Assembly: GCA_900170005.1 (NCBI GenBank)
Contig: LT827128.1
Span: 1,550,001-1,614,000 of the forward strand
Direction: 5' to 3'
Source: Gordonibacter massiliensis (ex Traore et al. 2017)
GTDB taxonomy: Bacteria; Actinomycetota; Coriobacteriia; Coriobacteriales; Eggerthellaceae
Length of the DNA: 64,000 nt
A program made the translations under genes and the position numbers. Below are positions 33,501 through 41,726 of this stretch, one piece after another. How positions within the stretch are numbered: position 1 is the first letter of the stretch; the number at the start of each line of letters is the position of its first letter. The notes under the pieces are model-generated. The model was not told where the DNA came from. It did no database searches and saw only the letters and a list, made by a program, of their open reading frames with translations.

Positions 33501-36053
33501 TCAGAACTTCGCGAAGCGCTCGTAGCGGGCTTCCAGCACCTCTTCGATCGGCTGCTCGCACAGCTCGGCGAGGACATCCGCCACGTAGGCGCGCACCTGC
33601 TCGGCGGCGGCCTCGGGGTTTTCGTGGGCCGGAGCGGGACCTTCGGACAGCACGGCGTCCACGATGCCCATTTGGCAGGCCTCCGCGGCGCTCATCTTCA
33701 TGACGGCAGCGGCCTCGGGCGCGCGGGTGCGATCTTTCCAGAGGATGGACGCGAAGCCCTCCGGCGACAGCACCGAGTACACGGCGTGCTCCTGCATGGC
33801 CACGCGGTCGGCCAGCGCCAGCGCCAGCGCGCCGCCGCTTCCGCCCTCGCCCAGAAGCACGCTCACCACCGGCACGCGCAAGCCAGCCATGGCCAGCAGG
33901 TTGTCGGCGATGGCGTTGCCCTGCCCGCGCTCCTCGGCCTCCATGCCGCAGAACGCGCCCTGCGTGTCCACGAGACACACCACGGGGCGGCCGAACTTCT
34001 CGGCCTGGCGCATGAGGCGCAGGGACTTGCGGTACCCCTCGGGCTGCGGGCAGCCGAAGTTGCGGCGGATGCGCTCCTTGAGGTCGGCCCCCTTCTCCTG
34101 CGCGATCACCGTGACGGCACGGCCGCCTATCCAGCCCACGCCGGCGACCACCGCCCCGTCGTCGCCGAACGCGCGGTCGCCGTGCAGCTCGATGAAACCG
34201 TCCACGAACGCGTCGATGTAGGCCCGCGCCGTGGGGCGGTGCACGTTGCGCGCGAGCTGCACGCTCTGCCAAGCGCGGTTGCCGGGATCGGCGGCCACGT
34301 TCGCGTCACCGCCCACCACCACGCCGTTCACCTCGAGCGACGCGCCCTCCTCCGCGTCGAAGCCGCCGCGCGAGAGCGCCTTCTCCAAACGCTTGGGCAT
34401 CGCAGGCCCGGAAGCCTTGCGCTCGAAGCGCCCGGCAAGGCCGGACAGCAGCCGCTGGGCCCGCCGGGAGCCGCGCGCGGCGGCGTCGCCGAACGGCAGG
34501 CCGCCCTCGGGCTCCAGCATGCCGTACGTCACCGTGTTGTAGGTGTCCGTGCCGTGCTCCAGGTTGTCGCGCACCTTCCGGTAGTCCAACAGGATGGCGC
34601 TCTCGCCCGGTCCGCACGAACCGCGATCCACCGTTGCCAGATGGATGGCCAGCAGGTGCGCGAGCGTCGCGCGCATGTCTGCGCGCTCCACGATGGCGTC
34701 GATCAAGCCGTGCTCGAGCGCGAACTCGGCGGTTTGGAAGCCCTCGGGCAGCTCCTGCTTGATGGTGTCCTTGATGACGCGCTGGCCGGCGAAGCCGATG
34801 AGCGCGCGCGGCTCGGCCAGGATGACGTCGCCCTGCATGGCGAACGACGCGGTCACGCCGCCCGTGGTGGGATCGGTGAGCACCGAGAGGTACGGCAGCC
34901 CCGCCTGGGCGTGGCGCGAAAGCGCGCACGAGACCTTCGCCATCTGCATGAGGGACACGAGCCCCTCCTGCATGCGCGCCCCGCCCGACGCCGTGAACAC
35001 CACCACGGGCAGGCGCTCGTCGGTGGCGCGCTCCACCATCCGGCTGAGCTTCTCGCCCACGACCGACCCCATGGACCCCATGAAGAACCGCGACTCCATG
35101 ATGCCCACGGCCACGCGCAGGCCCGCGATGCGGCCCTCTCCCGTGCGCACGGCCTCCTCGAGGCCGGTTTTCTCGCGTTGCGCGGCCAGCTTGTCGTCGT
35201 AGCCCGGGAAGTTCAGCGGGTCGGTCTCGGGCACGCGGCGGTTCCACTCGACGAAGCTGTCCGCGTCGAGCGTGTCGTCGATGCGCTCGGCCGACGACAT
35301 GCGGAAGTATCCGCCGCACGAGGGGCACACGTAATGCCCGGACGCCAGGCTGGCCTCGTCGAACGAAAGGCCGCAGTGCTGGCAGGTGCGCCAGGTTCCG
35401 TCGTCGGCGGCGGGCTTGTCGGTAGAGCAGAGGATCCAGCCGAGCGCCGGCGCGTCCGGGTTCATCGCGCGGAACACGCGCACGCCCCGCGCGGCGGCAC
35501 GGGCCAGGAAGCTGTCCACCTCGGCCAGGGGGAGCGCCTCGTCGGAGAGCAGCACCACCGCCGCCTCGCACTCGGCAGCCGCCTCCAGCACGGCGTGGCC
35601 GTTGCAGAACAGCGCGTCGGAGTACTTCTCGCCCAGGCACACCGCACGCTGGGCCGCCTTGAGGTAGCCCTCGTTGCGACGGTCCTGCGTGTACGCCGCG
35701 CAAGCGCAGAAGCCCGCGTCCGCCACGGCCTGCAGCAGCCGCTTCGCCGATTTCGAGCGCGCCATCACGAGCGCGACGGGCTTCGCCGCCGGTTCCGCGA
35801 CGCGGGCTGCCCGCTCGGCACGGGCGGCGGTTTGGGCCTCGCCCGGCGCCACGGCGGTGTACTCCGACATGTCGGCCGCGTCCAGCGCGTTCGGGGCCAC
35901 CGGGGAGCCGGCGGCCTCCTCCACCATGCGCGACAGGCGGTAGGCGACGTCGGCCGATTCCTGCGCGGGAGCCGCATCTTCGACCGCGCTCCCCTGCGGG
36001 ACGACCTCGCCGTCGGCGGAGAGCGTGATGTAGTTCTGCTTGCGTTGCTTCAT
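33501..36053 (-). CDS. accDA: Fused acetyl-CoA carboxylase carboxyltransferase AccD-AccA with an extra N-terminal domain
   Basis: 850 residues. Residues ~224-246 form the AccD zinc finger (CQHCGLSF, CPSCGGYF), followed by the beta carboxyltransferase (VFTASGGARMQEG, TDPTTGGVTASFA, GFAGQRVI). From about 560 comes the alpha subunit (FVDGFIELHGDRAFGDD, IAQEKG, NFGCPQPEGYRK, GEGGSGGALALA). It moves a carboxyl group from biotin to acetyl-CoA, giving malonyl-CoA. Residues ~91-205 resemble the first domain of biotin carboxylase AccC (LVMARSKSAKRLLQAV, AQRAVCLGE, AAARGVRVF). No accB or accC gene is present nearby. It is the last gene of the fatty-acid locus. Confidence 0.93.
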   Translation of the reverse strand: MKQRKQNYITLSADGEVVPQGSAVEDAAPAQESADVAYRLSRMVEEAAGSPVAPNALDAADMSEYTAVAPGEAQTAARAERAARVAEPAAKPVALVMARSKSAKRLLQAVADAGFCACAAYTQDRRNEGYLKAAQRAVCLGEKYSDALFCNGHAVLEAAAECEAAVVLLSDEALPLAEVDSFLARAAARGVRVFRAMNPDAPALGWILCSTDKPAADDGTWRTCQHCGLSFDEASLASGHYVCPSCGGYFRMSSAERIDDTLDADSFVEWNRRVPETDPLNFPGYDDKLAAQREKTGLEEAVRTGEGRIAGLRVAVGIMESRFFMGSMGSVVGEKLSRMVERATDERLPVVVFTASGGARMQEGLVSLMQMAKVSCALSRHAQAGLPYLSVLTDPTTGGVTASFAMQGDVILAEPRALIGFAGQRVIKDTIKQELPEGFQTAEFALEHGLIDAIVERADMRATLAHLLAIHLATVDRGSCGPGESAILLDYRKVRDNLEHGTDTYNTVTYGMLEPEGGLPFGDAAARGSRRAQRLLSGLAGRFERKASGPAMPKRLEKALSRGGFDAEEGASLEVNGVVVGGDANVAADPGNRAWQSVQLARNVHRPTARAYIDAFVDGFIELHGDRAFGDDGAVVAGVGWIGGRAVTVIAQEKGADLKERIRRNFGCPQPEGYRKSLRLMRQAEKFGRPVVCLVDTQGAFCGMEAEERGQGNAIADNLLAMAGLRVPVVSVLLGEGGSGGALALALADRVAMQEHAVYSVLSPEGFASILWKDRTRAPEAAAVMKMSAAEACQMGIVDAVLSEGPAPAHENPEAAAEQVRAYVADVLAELCEQPIEEVLEARYERFAKF

Positions 36054-36096
36054 CGAATGATCCCTTGCCTCTGTCTCGGGGCGCGAGCGCGCCGCC

Positions 36097-36546
36097 TTAC
36101 GCCTCGGCCTTCGCCAGCACGTACTTCTGCGTGGCCGTGGCGCACACCGCGCCGTCCACGCTGGCCTCCACCTCGGCCACGCACAGACGCGACGAGGACT
36201 TCACGATGCGCCCTTTCAGCGTGAGCGTCTCGCCCGGCTCCACCTGCCGGCGGAACTTCGCGCCGTCGATGCCGGTGAGAAAGCCGATGGATCCCTCCGC
36301 GCCGCGCTCCACGAGGATGCAGAACGAGGCCGCCTGCGCGAGCGCCTCCATGATGATGACGCCCGGCAGCACCGGATGCCCAGGGAAATGCCCCGCGAAC
36401 AGGGGAAGGGAGGGATCGACGTCCAGCTCGGCCGTCACTTCCACGCCCGGCTCGCACGCCACCACCCGGCTCACCCAGCAGAACGGGTCGCGATGCGGCA
36501 GCACCGCCTCGATGACGTCCTTGCCGCAGGGATATTCGATGTCCAT
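36097..36546 (-). CDS. fabZ: 3-hydroxyacyl-ACP dehydratase FabZ
   Basis: 149 residues. It dehydrates 3-hydroxyacyl-ACP in fatty-acid elongation. Typical motifs: VLPHRDPFCWVSRVV, then the active-site helix region FAGHFPGHPVLPGVIIMEAL with catalytic His, and Glu in MEALAQAASF; ATATQKYVLAK ends the hot-dog fold. Length matches FabZ. ATG at 36546 follows AAGGAAAG. It is 43 bases upstream of accDA, but separated from fabF by a 362-base palindrome-rich gap. Confidence 0.95.
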   Translation of the reverse strand: MDIEYPCGKDVIEAVLPHRDPFCWVSRVVACEPGVEVTAELDVDPSLPLFAGHFPGHPVLPGVIIMEALAQAASFCILVERGAEGSIGFLTGIDGAKFRRQVEPGETLTLKGRIVKSSSRLCVAEVEASVDGAVCATATQKYVLAKAEA

Positions 36547-36908
36547 GCTCTTTCCTTCCAACGTTCCTTGCCTTGCGGAGCGGTTCCGCAGGACGACCGC
36601 CCTCCGCTTCGAGCGACGGCAATCCTCGTAGGGCGCTCTCCAGAGCGCCCGTTCCGGCAAAGCCGGAAAACCCAACCATGTGCCGCGTTCTCGCGCTTCG
36701 CGCGAGCGGGCGCTCTGGAGAGCGCCCCTACGGTCAACCTGCCAATCACTTGCTCTGCCATGGCGAACTCGCAGGTTGGCGCTAGTAAGTCAGCGAGGGC
36801 GTCCGTGGTGCCCGAGATCGTGGGGATGGCGAGGACGAAGCGTACTTCGGTACCCGAGCCCTCGGCATCGCCGCGAGATCGGGTGCCACGGACGGCCGCA
36901 GCGTCGGC
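36547..36908. repeat. Palindrome-rich gap inside the fatty-acid locus
   Basis: No gene was found. Elements seen: GGGCGCTCT-CC-AGAGCGCCC (36631-36650) and GGGCGCTCT-GG-AGAGCGCCC (36708-36727), the same stem twice with the loop bases complemented; TTCCGGC-AAA-GCCGGAA (36652-36668); CTCGCGC-TTC-GCGCGAG near 36690; and a long imperfect hairpin, about 36791-36897, with arms of roughly 40 bases ending in GTCCGTGG / CCACGGAC. It may host a second promoter for fabZ-accDA. Confidence 0.65.
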
Positions 36909-36940
36909 CTATTTCGCCGTTCGGCAGAACGGCGAAATAG
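36909..36940 (-). terminator. 13-bp perfect inverted repeat at the fabF stop
   Basis: CTATTTCGCCGTT (36909-36921) and AACGGCGAAATAG (36928-36940) pair perfectly around a 6-base loop. The stem includes the fabF stop codon and its last residues (AISPFCRTAK). It could attenuate transcription into fabZ-accDA. There is no U-tract. Confidence 0.55.
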
Positions 36941-38201
36941 CCAACGAGGCGTTGTGCCCGCCGAACCCGAGCGAGTTCGACAGCGCCACCTTCTGCGGGT
37001 AGTTCGTCTTCGCCTCCGTGACGACTTTCACCGGGCATTCCGGATCGGCCTCGGCGAAGCCGGCCGTGGGCGGCACGCAGTCGTTCATCACGGACAAGGC
37101 GCACACGATGGCCTCGATGGCGCCCGCGGCGCCCAGCGTGTGGCCCGTCGTGCCCTTCACCGACGTCACCGGGACCGCGTGCCCCGCCTCTTCGCCCATG
37201 AGCGCCAATAGCGCCTTGGACTCGGTAGCGTCGTTCGCGGGCGTGCCCGTGCCGTGCGCGTTCAAGTGTCCCAGATCGTCCGACGTGAAGCCGCCCTCCT
37301 CAAGCGCCTGGCGCATCGCGCGCGCCACGCCCTCGCCGCTGGGCTCGGGGGCCGTCATGTGGAAGGCGTCGCCCGTGGAGCCGAAGCCCGTGACCTCGGC
37401 CAGCACCGTCGCGCCTCGTCCGAGCGCGTGCTCGAGCGACTCCAGCACCACCGCGCCCGCGCCCTCGCCCGCCACGAACCCCGCGCGGCGCACGTCGAAC
37501 GGTAGCGACGCCTGCGCGGGATCATCGGCCTTCGACAGCGCGCCGAGGTTCGAGAACCCGGCCAGGCAGATGGGCGACACGGACTCCTCCGAGCCGCCGG
37601 CCAGCGCCGCGTCGATGTAGCCGTGGCGGATGTCGCGCACGGCCGCGCCGATGGAATGCGCGCCGGTGGCGCAGGCGGTGACCACGTTCAGGCACTCGCC
37701 GCGCAGCCCGTAGCGGATGGAGAGGTTGCCGGCCGCGATGTTGCCGATCATCGTGGGGATGAAGAGCGGGCTCACGCGCTTCGGCCCCTTCTCGGCCAGG
37801 GTGAAGAAGCCGCTCTGCAGCTCGTCGATGCCGCCGATGCCGGTGCCGAACACGCATGCGATGCGCGTGGTGTCTTCGGCTTCCAAGTCAAGACCCGACT
37901 GCGTCAGCGCCTCGTCGGACGCGACGATGGCGTACTGCACGAACCGCTCGAAGCGGCGCGCCTCCTTCTTCGACAAACCGTGCTCGGTGGCGTCGAAATC
38001 GCGCACCTCGGCTGCGATATGCACGTCGTAGTCGGCCGTGTCGAAGCGCGTGACCGGCCCGATGCAGCAGGCGCGGCCCATGACCGCGTCCCACAGCGCC
38101 CCCACGCCCACGCCGGCGGGCGACACGGCGCCCATGCCGGTGATGACCACGCGATGCGTGCCGTCGGGACGGCGCGTCGATGCGTTCGTGTTCTCGCTCA
38201 T
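36909..38201 (-). CDS. fabF: Beta-ketoacyl-ACP synthase II FabF
   Basis: 430 residues. It condenses malonyl-ACP with the growing acyl-ACP. The catalytic Cys is in VVTACATGAHSIG; the two His are in NAHGTGTPAND and VKGTTGHTLGAAGA. The usual C-terminus SNSLGFGGHNASL is present, but is followed by the unusual tail AISPFCRTAK, encoded by one arm of an inverted repeat. ATG at 38201 overlaps the fabG stop as ATGA. No fabH-like initiating synthase lies in this locus. Confidence 0.95.
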   Translation of the reverse strand: MSENTNASTRRPDGTHRVVITGMGAVSPAGVGVGALWDAVMGRACCIGPVTRFDTADYDVHIAAEVRDFDATEHGLSKKEARRFERFVQYAIVASDEALTQSGLDLEAEDTTRIACVFGTGIGGIDELQSGFFTLAEKGPKRVSPLFIPTMIGNIAAGNLSIRYGLRGECLNVVTACATGAHSIGAAVRDIRHGYIDAALAGGSEESVSPICLAGFSNLGALSKADDPAQASLPFDVRRAGFVAGEGAGAVVLESLEHALGRGATVLAEVTGFGSTGDAFHMTAPEPSGEGVARAMRQALEEGGFTSDDLGHLNAHGTGTPANDATESKALLALMGEEAGHAVPVTSVKGTTGHTLGAAGAIEAIVCALSVMNDCVPPTAGFAEADPECPVKVVTEAKTNYPQKVALSNSLGFGGHNASLAISPFCRTAK

Positions 38202-38962
38202 AGCGACATACCTCCGTCGATGCAGACAACCTGTCCGGTGATGTAGCCCGCGTCCTCGCTGGCCAAGAAGCGCACGAGTTTCGCCACGTCCTCGGGCTCC
38301 CCGAGGCGCTTGGACGCGATGCGCCCCACGATGGCCTCGCGCTGCTTCTCCGACAGCGCGTCGGTCATGTCGGTGGCGATGAAACCCGGCGCCACCGCGT
38401 TCGCCGTGATGTTGCGGGCCGCCAGCTCGCGGGCGATGGATTTCGTGAGGCCGATGACGCCGGCCTTCGAAGCCGCGTAGTTCGCCTGGCCCGCGTTGCC
38501 CGCCACGCCCACGACGCTCGACAGGTTCACGATGCGCCCGTAGCGCTGCTTCATCATGCGTTGCGCCGCGGCCTTGCAGCAGTTGAACGTGCCTTTGAGG
38601 TTCACGTCGATAACCGCGTCGAAGTCCTCTTCCTTCATGCGGGCCACGAGGCCGTCGCGCGTGATGCCGGCGTTGTTCACCAGCACGTCCACGCGTCCGA
38701 ACGCCTCCTGGGCGGCGTCGATGAGCGCAGCGGCTTCGGCGGCGTCGGCCACGTTGGCGGCCACCGCGATGGCGCGCACGCCGTGGTCGGCCGCGAGCTG
38801 CTCCGCCAGCTCGCGTGCGGCGGGCAGACCGCCCTCGCTCGAGCAGTTCACGCACACGTCGAAGCCCGCGCGTGCCAGCTCCTCGGCCACCGCGCGGCCG
38901 ATGCCGCGGCTTGAGCCGGTGACGACCGCGCTGCGGCGCGGGGTTTCGGTATCGTTGGTCAT
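38198..38962 (-). CDS. fabG: 3-oxoacyl-ACP reductase FabG
   Basis: 254-residue short-chain dehydrogenase, which reduces 3-oxoacyl-ACP with NADPH. Motifs: VVTGSSRGIGRAVAEEL (nucleotide-binding), VLVNNAGITRDGL, the catalytic Ser-Tyr-Lys in NLSSVVGVAGNAGQANYAASKAG, and a C-terminal ITGQVVCIDGGMSL. It is 13 bases downstream of fabD and overlaps fabF by four bases. Confidence 0.95.
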   Translation of the reverse strand: MTNDTETPRRSAVVTGSSRGIGRAVAEELARAGFDVCVNCSSEGGLPAARELAEQLAADHGVRAIAVAANVADAAEAAALIDAAQEAFGRVDVLVNNAGITRDGLVARMKEEDFDAVIDVNLKGTFNCCKAAAQRMMKQRYGRIVNLSSVVGVAGNAGQANYAASKAGVIGLTKSIARELAARNITANAVAPGFIATDMTDALSEKQREAIVGRIASKRLGEPEDVAKLVRFLASEDAGYITGQVVCIDGGMSL

Positions 38963-38975
38963 AGGGTGGAAGCTC

Positions 38976-40151
38976 CTATTCGGAATCGGTTGCGGAGGAG
39001 GCGGCGAGGAAGCCGTCGAAGCTCGCGCGGTCCTGCACGCAGGCGCGCTTCGCGGTCAAGGCGCAGCGCTTCACGAGGTTCGCCAGCACCCCGCCGAAGC
39101 CCACCTCGACGAACGTGTCGGCTCCGGCGCCGGCCAGCGCCTCGACGCTCTGCTGGAAGCGCACGGGACTCGTGAGATGGCGCACGAGATGGTCGCGCGC
39201 CTCGGCGGCGGACAGCGGCGCGGCGGTGACGTTGCAGACGAGCGGGATGCGCGGCTCCGAGAACTCGACGTCCTCCAGGTAGGCGGCGAGCCCGGCCGCG
39301 GCATCGGCCATGAGAGGGCTGTGGAACGCGCCCGACGTGGCCAGGCGCGACGAGCGCTTCCCCGCCTCGGCCCACGCCGCCTCGGCGCGCGCGACGGCCG
39401 CCGACGCGCCCGCGACGACGATCTGCCCCGGGCAGTTGAAGTTCGCGGGCACCAGCACCTCGCCTTCGGCGCACTGGTCGCAGAGCGCGACGACACTCTC
39501 CTCGTCAGCCTTCAAAAGGGCGCTCATGGCCCCCGGATGCGCGGCGGCCGCCTCGGCCATGAGCTCCGAGCGCGCCTTCACGAACGCGAACGTCGCCTCG
39601 TCGGAAAGCATGCCCGACACGGCCAGCGCGCTCACCTGCCCCAGCGAGAAGCCCAGCACCGCCGCCGGCTCCGCGCCGCGCGCCATGAGGGCGCGCGCGA
39701 CAGCCACCGACAGCACGCACAACGCCGGCTGGGCGTTGCGCGTGTCGTTGAGCTCGTCGGGATCGGCGTTGAGCACGAGGTCGGCCACGTCGTATCCCAG
39801 CACGTCTGACGCGCAGGCGAACACCTCCCCCACCTCTTTCACAGCGAGGAGATCGCCCCCCATGCCGGGTTTCTGCGACCCCTGCCCCGAGAACATGAAC
39901 ACAGGCGCACCAGAGGAGATGGAAGGGATCGCCGAACCGGAACAGGGCTGGACGGCAACACTCGTCAAACGACTTCCGGCGTCCTTGGAGCAGGAGGCGT
40001 CGGGGGTGCCCACCAAGCGAGTTCCGCAGCGCAGCGAGGACTGTTCGAGCGACTGGGTATCCCCGACGCCTCCTGCGGTCGCACAGCAAGCAACCTCTTC
40101 GGGGGACTGGGTGTCGACGACCGGCCCTCCCGCAGGTTGAAGATCAGCCAC
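38976..40151 (-). CDS. fabD: Malonyl-CoA:ACP transacylase FabD with a repeat-derived N-terminal extension
   Basis: 391 residues; the FabD fold starts only at about residue 83 (PVFMFSGQGSQKPGMG). It loads malonate onto ACP. The nucleophile motif reads GFSLGQ, where GHSLGE is usual; the catalytic His is in SGAFHSPLM, and VEVGFGGVLANLV is the conserved end. GTG at 40151 follows AGGAGG with 8-base spacing, so the ~80-residue extension is probably translated. It includes DTQSLEQSSLRCGTRLV (residues 31-47), encoded by the same 46-base core found in rnr. Gaps are 10 bases to fabK and 13 to fabG. Confidence 0.92.
   Translation of the reverse strand: MADLQPAGGPVVDTQSPEEVACCATAGGVGDTQSLEQSSLRCGTRLVGTPDASCSKDAGSRLTSVAVQPCSGSAIPSISSGAPVFMFSGQGSQKPGMGGDLLAVKEVGEVFACASDVLGYDVADLVLNADPDELNDTRNAQPALCVLSVAVARALMARGAEPAAVLGFSLGQVSALAVSGMLSDEATFAFVKARSELMAEAAAAHPGAMSALLKADEESVVALCDQCAEGEVLVPANFNCPGQIVVAGASAAVARAEAAWAEAGKRSSRLATSGAFHSPLMADAAAGLAAYLEDVEFSEPRIPLVCNVTAAPLSAAEARDHLVRHLTSPVRFQQSVEALAGAGADTFVEVGFGGVLANLVKRCALTAKRACVQDRASFDGFLAASSATDSE
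39991..40075. repeat. Core-plus-stem element inside fabD (copy A)
   Basis: Arms CAGGAGGCGTCGGGG (39991-40005) and CCCCGACGCCTCCTG (40061-40075) pair perfectly and flank a 46-base core (40011-40056, starting CACCAAGCGAG, ending CGAGCGACTGG). The core is identical to 44779-44824 in rnr, but the arms differ. CCTTGGAGCA at 39983-39992 is also shared with the rnr copy (44751-44760). It reads without stops in the fabD frame. A possible degenerate half-copy of the core end lies at about 40100-40130 (encoding DTQSPEE). Confidence 0.85.
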
Positions 40152-40161
40152 GGCAAACCTC

Positions 40162-41133
40162 CTAGATCGCGCGCCCGCGCCGAGCGTTCAGCGCAGCCAC
40201 CGCTTCGAGGTCGAGCCCGCCGAGCGCTTCCGCCTCTTTCACCATTGCGGCGATAGCCTCCGCCGCCGTCGCGCGCTCGTGCACGAGTGCGGCGGACTGG
40301 CCGGCCATCATGGTGCCGTTGTCCACGTCGCCCTCCACCGCGCGGCGCAGGGAGCCCACGTACATGGCCTCCAGCTCGTTGCCGTTGGCGGCGACGTCGC
40401 CCTCGAGCTTGCGCACGGTGCGGGCGAACTTGTTCTTCAGGCAGCGCACGGGATGCCCGCTGCCGCGGCCCGTGACGATGGTGTCGGCGTCCTTGGCGGC
40501 GATCACCTTGTCCTTGTAGGCGTCGGCGATGGTGCACTCGTCCACCGTGAGGAAGCGGGTGCCCACCTGCACGCCCTCGGCGCCCAGCGCGAAGGCGGCG
40601 GCCATGCCGCGCCCGTCGGCGATGCCGCCCGCGGCGATCACGGGGATGGACACGGCGTCGCACACCGCCGGGATGAGCGCCATCGTGGTCAGCTCGCCGA
40701 TGTGGCCGCCGGCCTCGGTGCCCTCGGCCACCACGGCGTCGGCGCCGAGGCGCTCCATGCGCGCGGCCAGCGCGCTCGAGGCCACCACGGGCACCACCTT
40801 GATGCCGGCTTCCTTCCACATGGGCAGGTAGTTCGCAGGCGAACCCGCGCCCGTCGTGATCACGTCCACGCGCAGCCTCGCCAAAAGCTCGGCCGTCTCG
40901 CCGGCGTTCGGGTCCATGAGCATGACGTTCGCGCCGATGGGCTTGTCGGTCATCGAGCGGGCGATGCGCACCTGCTCCTCCACCCAGTCGAGCGGCGCGC
41001 CGCCGCACGCGATGATGCCCAGGCCGCCGGCCTCGCTCACCGCGCCTGCCAGGCTCGCGTTCGCGATGCGCGCCATGGCGCCCTGGATGACGGGCACCTC
41101 GATGCCCAGCAGTTCCGTGATACGCGTCTTCAT
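40162..41133 (-). CDS. fabK: Enoyl-ACP reductase II FabK (FMN-dependent)
   Basis: 323 residues of the nitronate monooxygenase/FabK TIM-barrel family. It performs the last reduction of each elongation cycle, in place of FabI. Conserved stretches: PVIQGAMARIANASLAGAVS, GGLGIIACGG, GADAVVAEGTEAGGH, IPVIAAGGIADGRGM and GAEGVQVGTRFL (FMN phosphate loop). Its place between acpP and fabD fixes FabK over a true nitronate monooxygenase. ATG at 41133 is preferred; an in-frame TTG at 41139 is better spaced from AGAGGAG and would add two residues. Confidence 0.93.
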   Translation of the reverse strand: MKTRITELLGIEVPVIQGAMARIANASLAGAVSEAGGLGIIACGGAPLDWVEEQVRIARSMTDKPIGANVMLMDPNAGETAELLARLRVDVITTGAGSPANYLPMWKEAGIKVVPVVASSALAARMERLGADAVVAEGTEAGGHIGELTTMALIPAVCDAVSIPVIAAGGIADGRGMAAAFALGAEGVQVGTRFLTVDECTIADAYKDKVIAAKDADTIVTGRGSGHPVRCLKNKFARTVRKLEGDVAANGNELEAMYVGSLRRAVEGDVDNGTMMAGQSAALVHERATAAEAIAAMVKEAEALGGLDLEAVAALNARRGRAI

Positions 41134-41208
41134 GCTCAAGTTCGCTCCTCTTCGTTCCGGCGTGCGTCAAAGCAAGGGCCCCGCAGCGGGGCCCGATCGG
41201 CATGCGCT

Positions 41209-41430
41209 TTACTTCAGCGAGTCGATGTGCGCGACGAGCTGGCCGATGGTCTCGATGCCCTCGGGCTCGCCGAACTCGACCTCGCACTTCTCCTCCAGGT
41301 CGCAGATAAGCTCGACCATGTCGAGCGAGTCGACGCCGAGCGACTCCAGCGTGGCGTCCTCGGTGATCTTGTCGGCCTCGAGGTCGAGGTTCTCCACGAG
41401 CACGTCTTTCACGATGTCGATGGTAGCCAT
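41209..41430 (-). CDS. acpP: Acyl carrier protein
   Basis: 73-residue acidic carrier. The phosphopantetheine Ser is in LGVDSLDMVEL; the flanking helices (IDIVKDVLVENLDLEADKI, GIETIGQLVAHIDSL) are typical. ATG at 41430 follows AAAGGAA. It heads the acpP-fabK-fabD-fabG-fabF run, with a FabT-type palindrome about 30 bases upstream. Confidence 0.97.
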   Translation of the reverse strand: MATIDIVKDVLVENLDLEADKITEDATLESLGVDSLDMVELICDLEEKCEVEFGEPEGIETIGQLVAHIDSLK

Positions 41431-41461
41431 GGTTGCGTTCCTTTCACGTCATGCCAATTAG

Positions 41462-41474
41462 TTTGATAATCAAA
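41462..41474 (-). promoter_or_regulatory. FabT-like operator upstream of acpP
   Basis: TTTGATAATCAAA is a perfect palindrome with one central base, set in AGTTTGATAATCAAAGTA. It closely matches the FabT site known from streptococci (core TTTGATTATCAAA). It sits 32 bases before the acpP start, in the 296-base gap below the MarR gene, which otherwise holds no credible gene. Binding there would block transcription of the whole fab run. Confidence 0.7.
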
Positions 41475-41726
41475 GTATTTCTACCGAAGTAATGGTATGG
41501 TGGCGGACTTTCGATTGCAAGCCCCCTCGCCGCCCCTCCACGATTTCTGCGGCCTTCCCCTCTCTTCTTCCGCCCCGTTCCCGGCGCTCCCCGGGATGCT
41601 GCGACGCTTCCAGCCAAATCGTCCAGCCACGAACAGGGCGGCGCGGTCGTGCAGTGCGACGAACTTTCGCGAAGTGTGTGAGGAGTGCTGCGCGACCGCG
41701 CCGCCCGTCCCGCAGGTCGACACCCT

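Noticed and set aside
33423-36224. 933-codon frame on the plus strand opposite accDA
   Set aside because: Shadow with His/Arg-rich sequence; accDA has complete carboxyltransferase motifs.
41481-41723. 80-codon frame on the minus strand between acpP and the MarR gene
   Set aside because: No ribosome-binding site or motif; it overlaps the promoter region of the fab operon.
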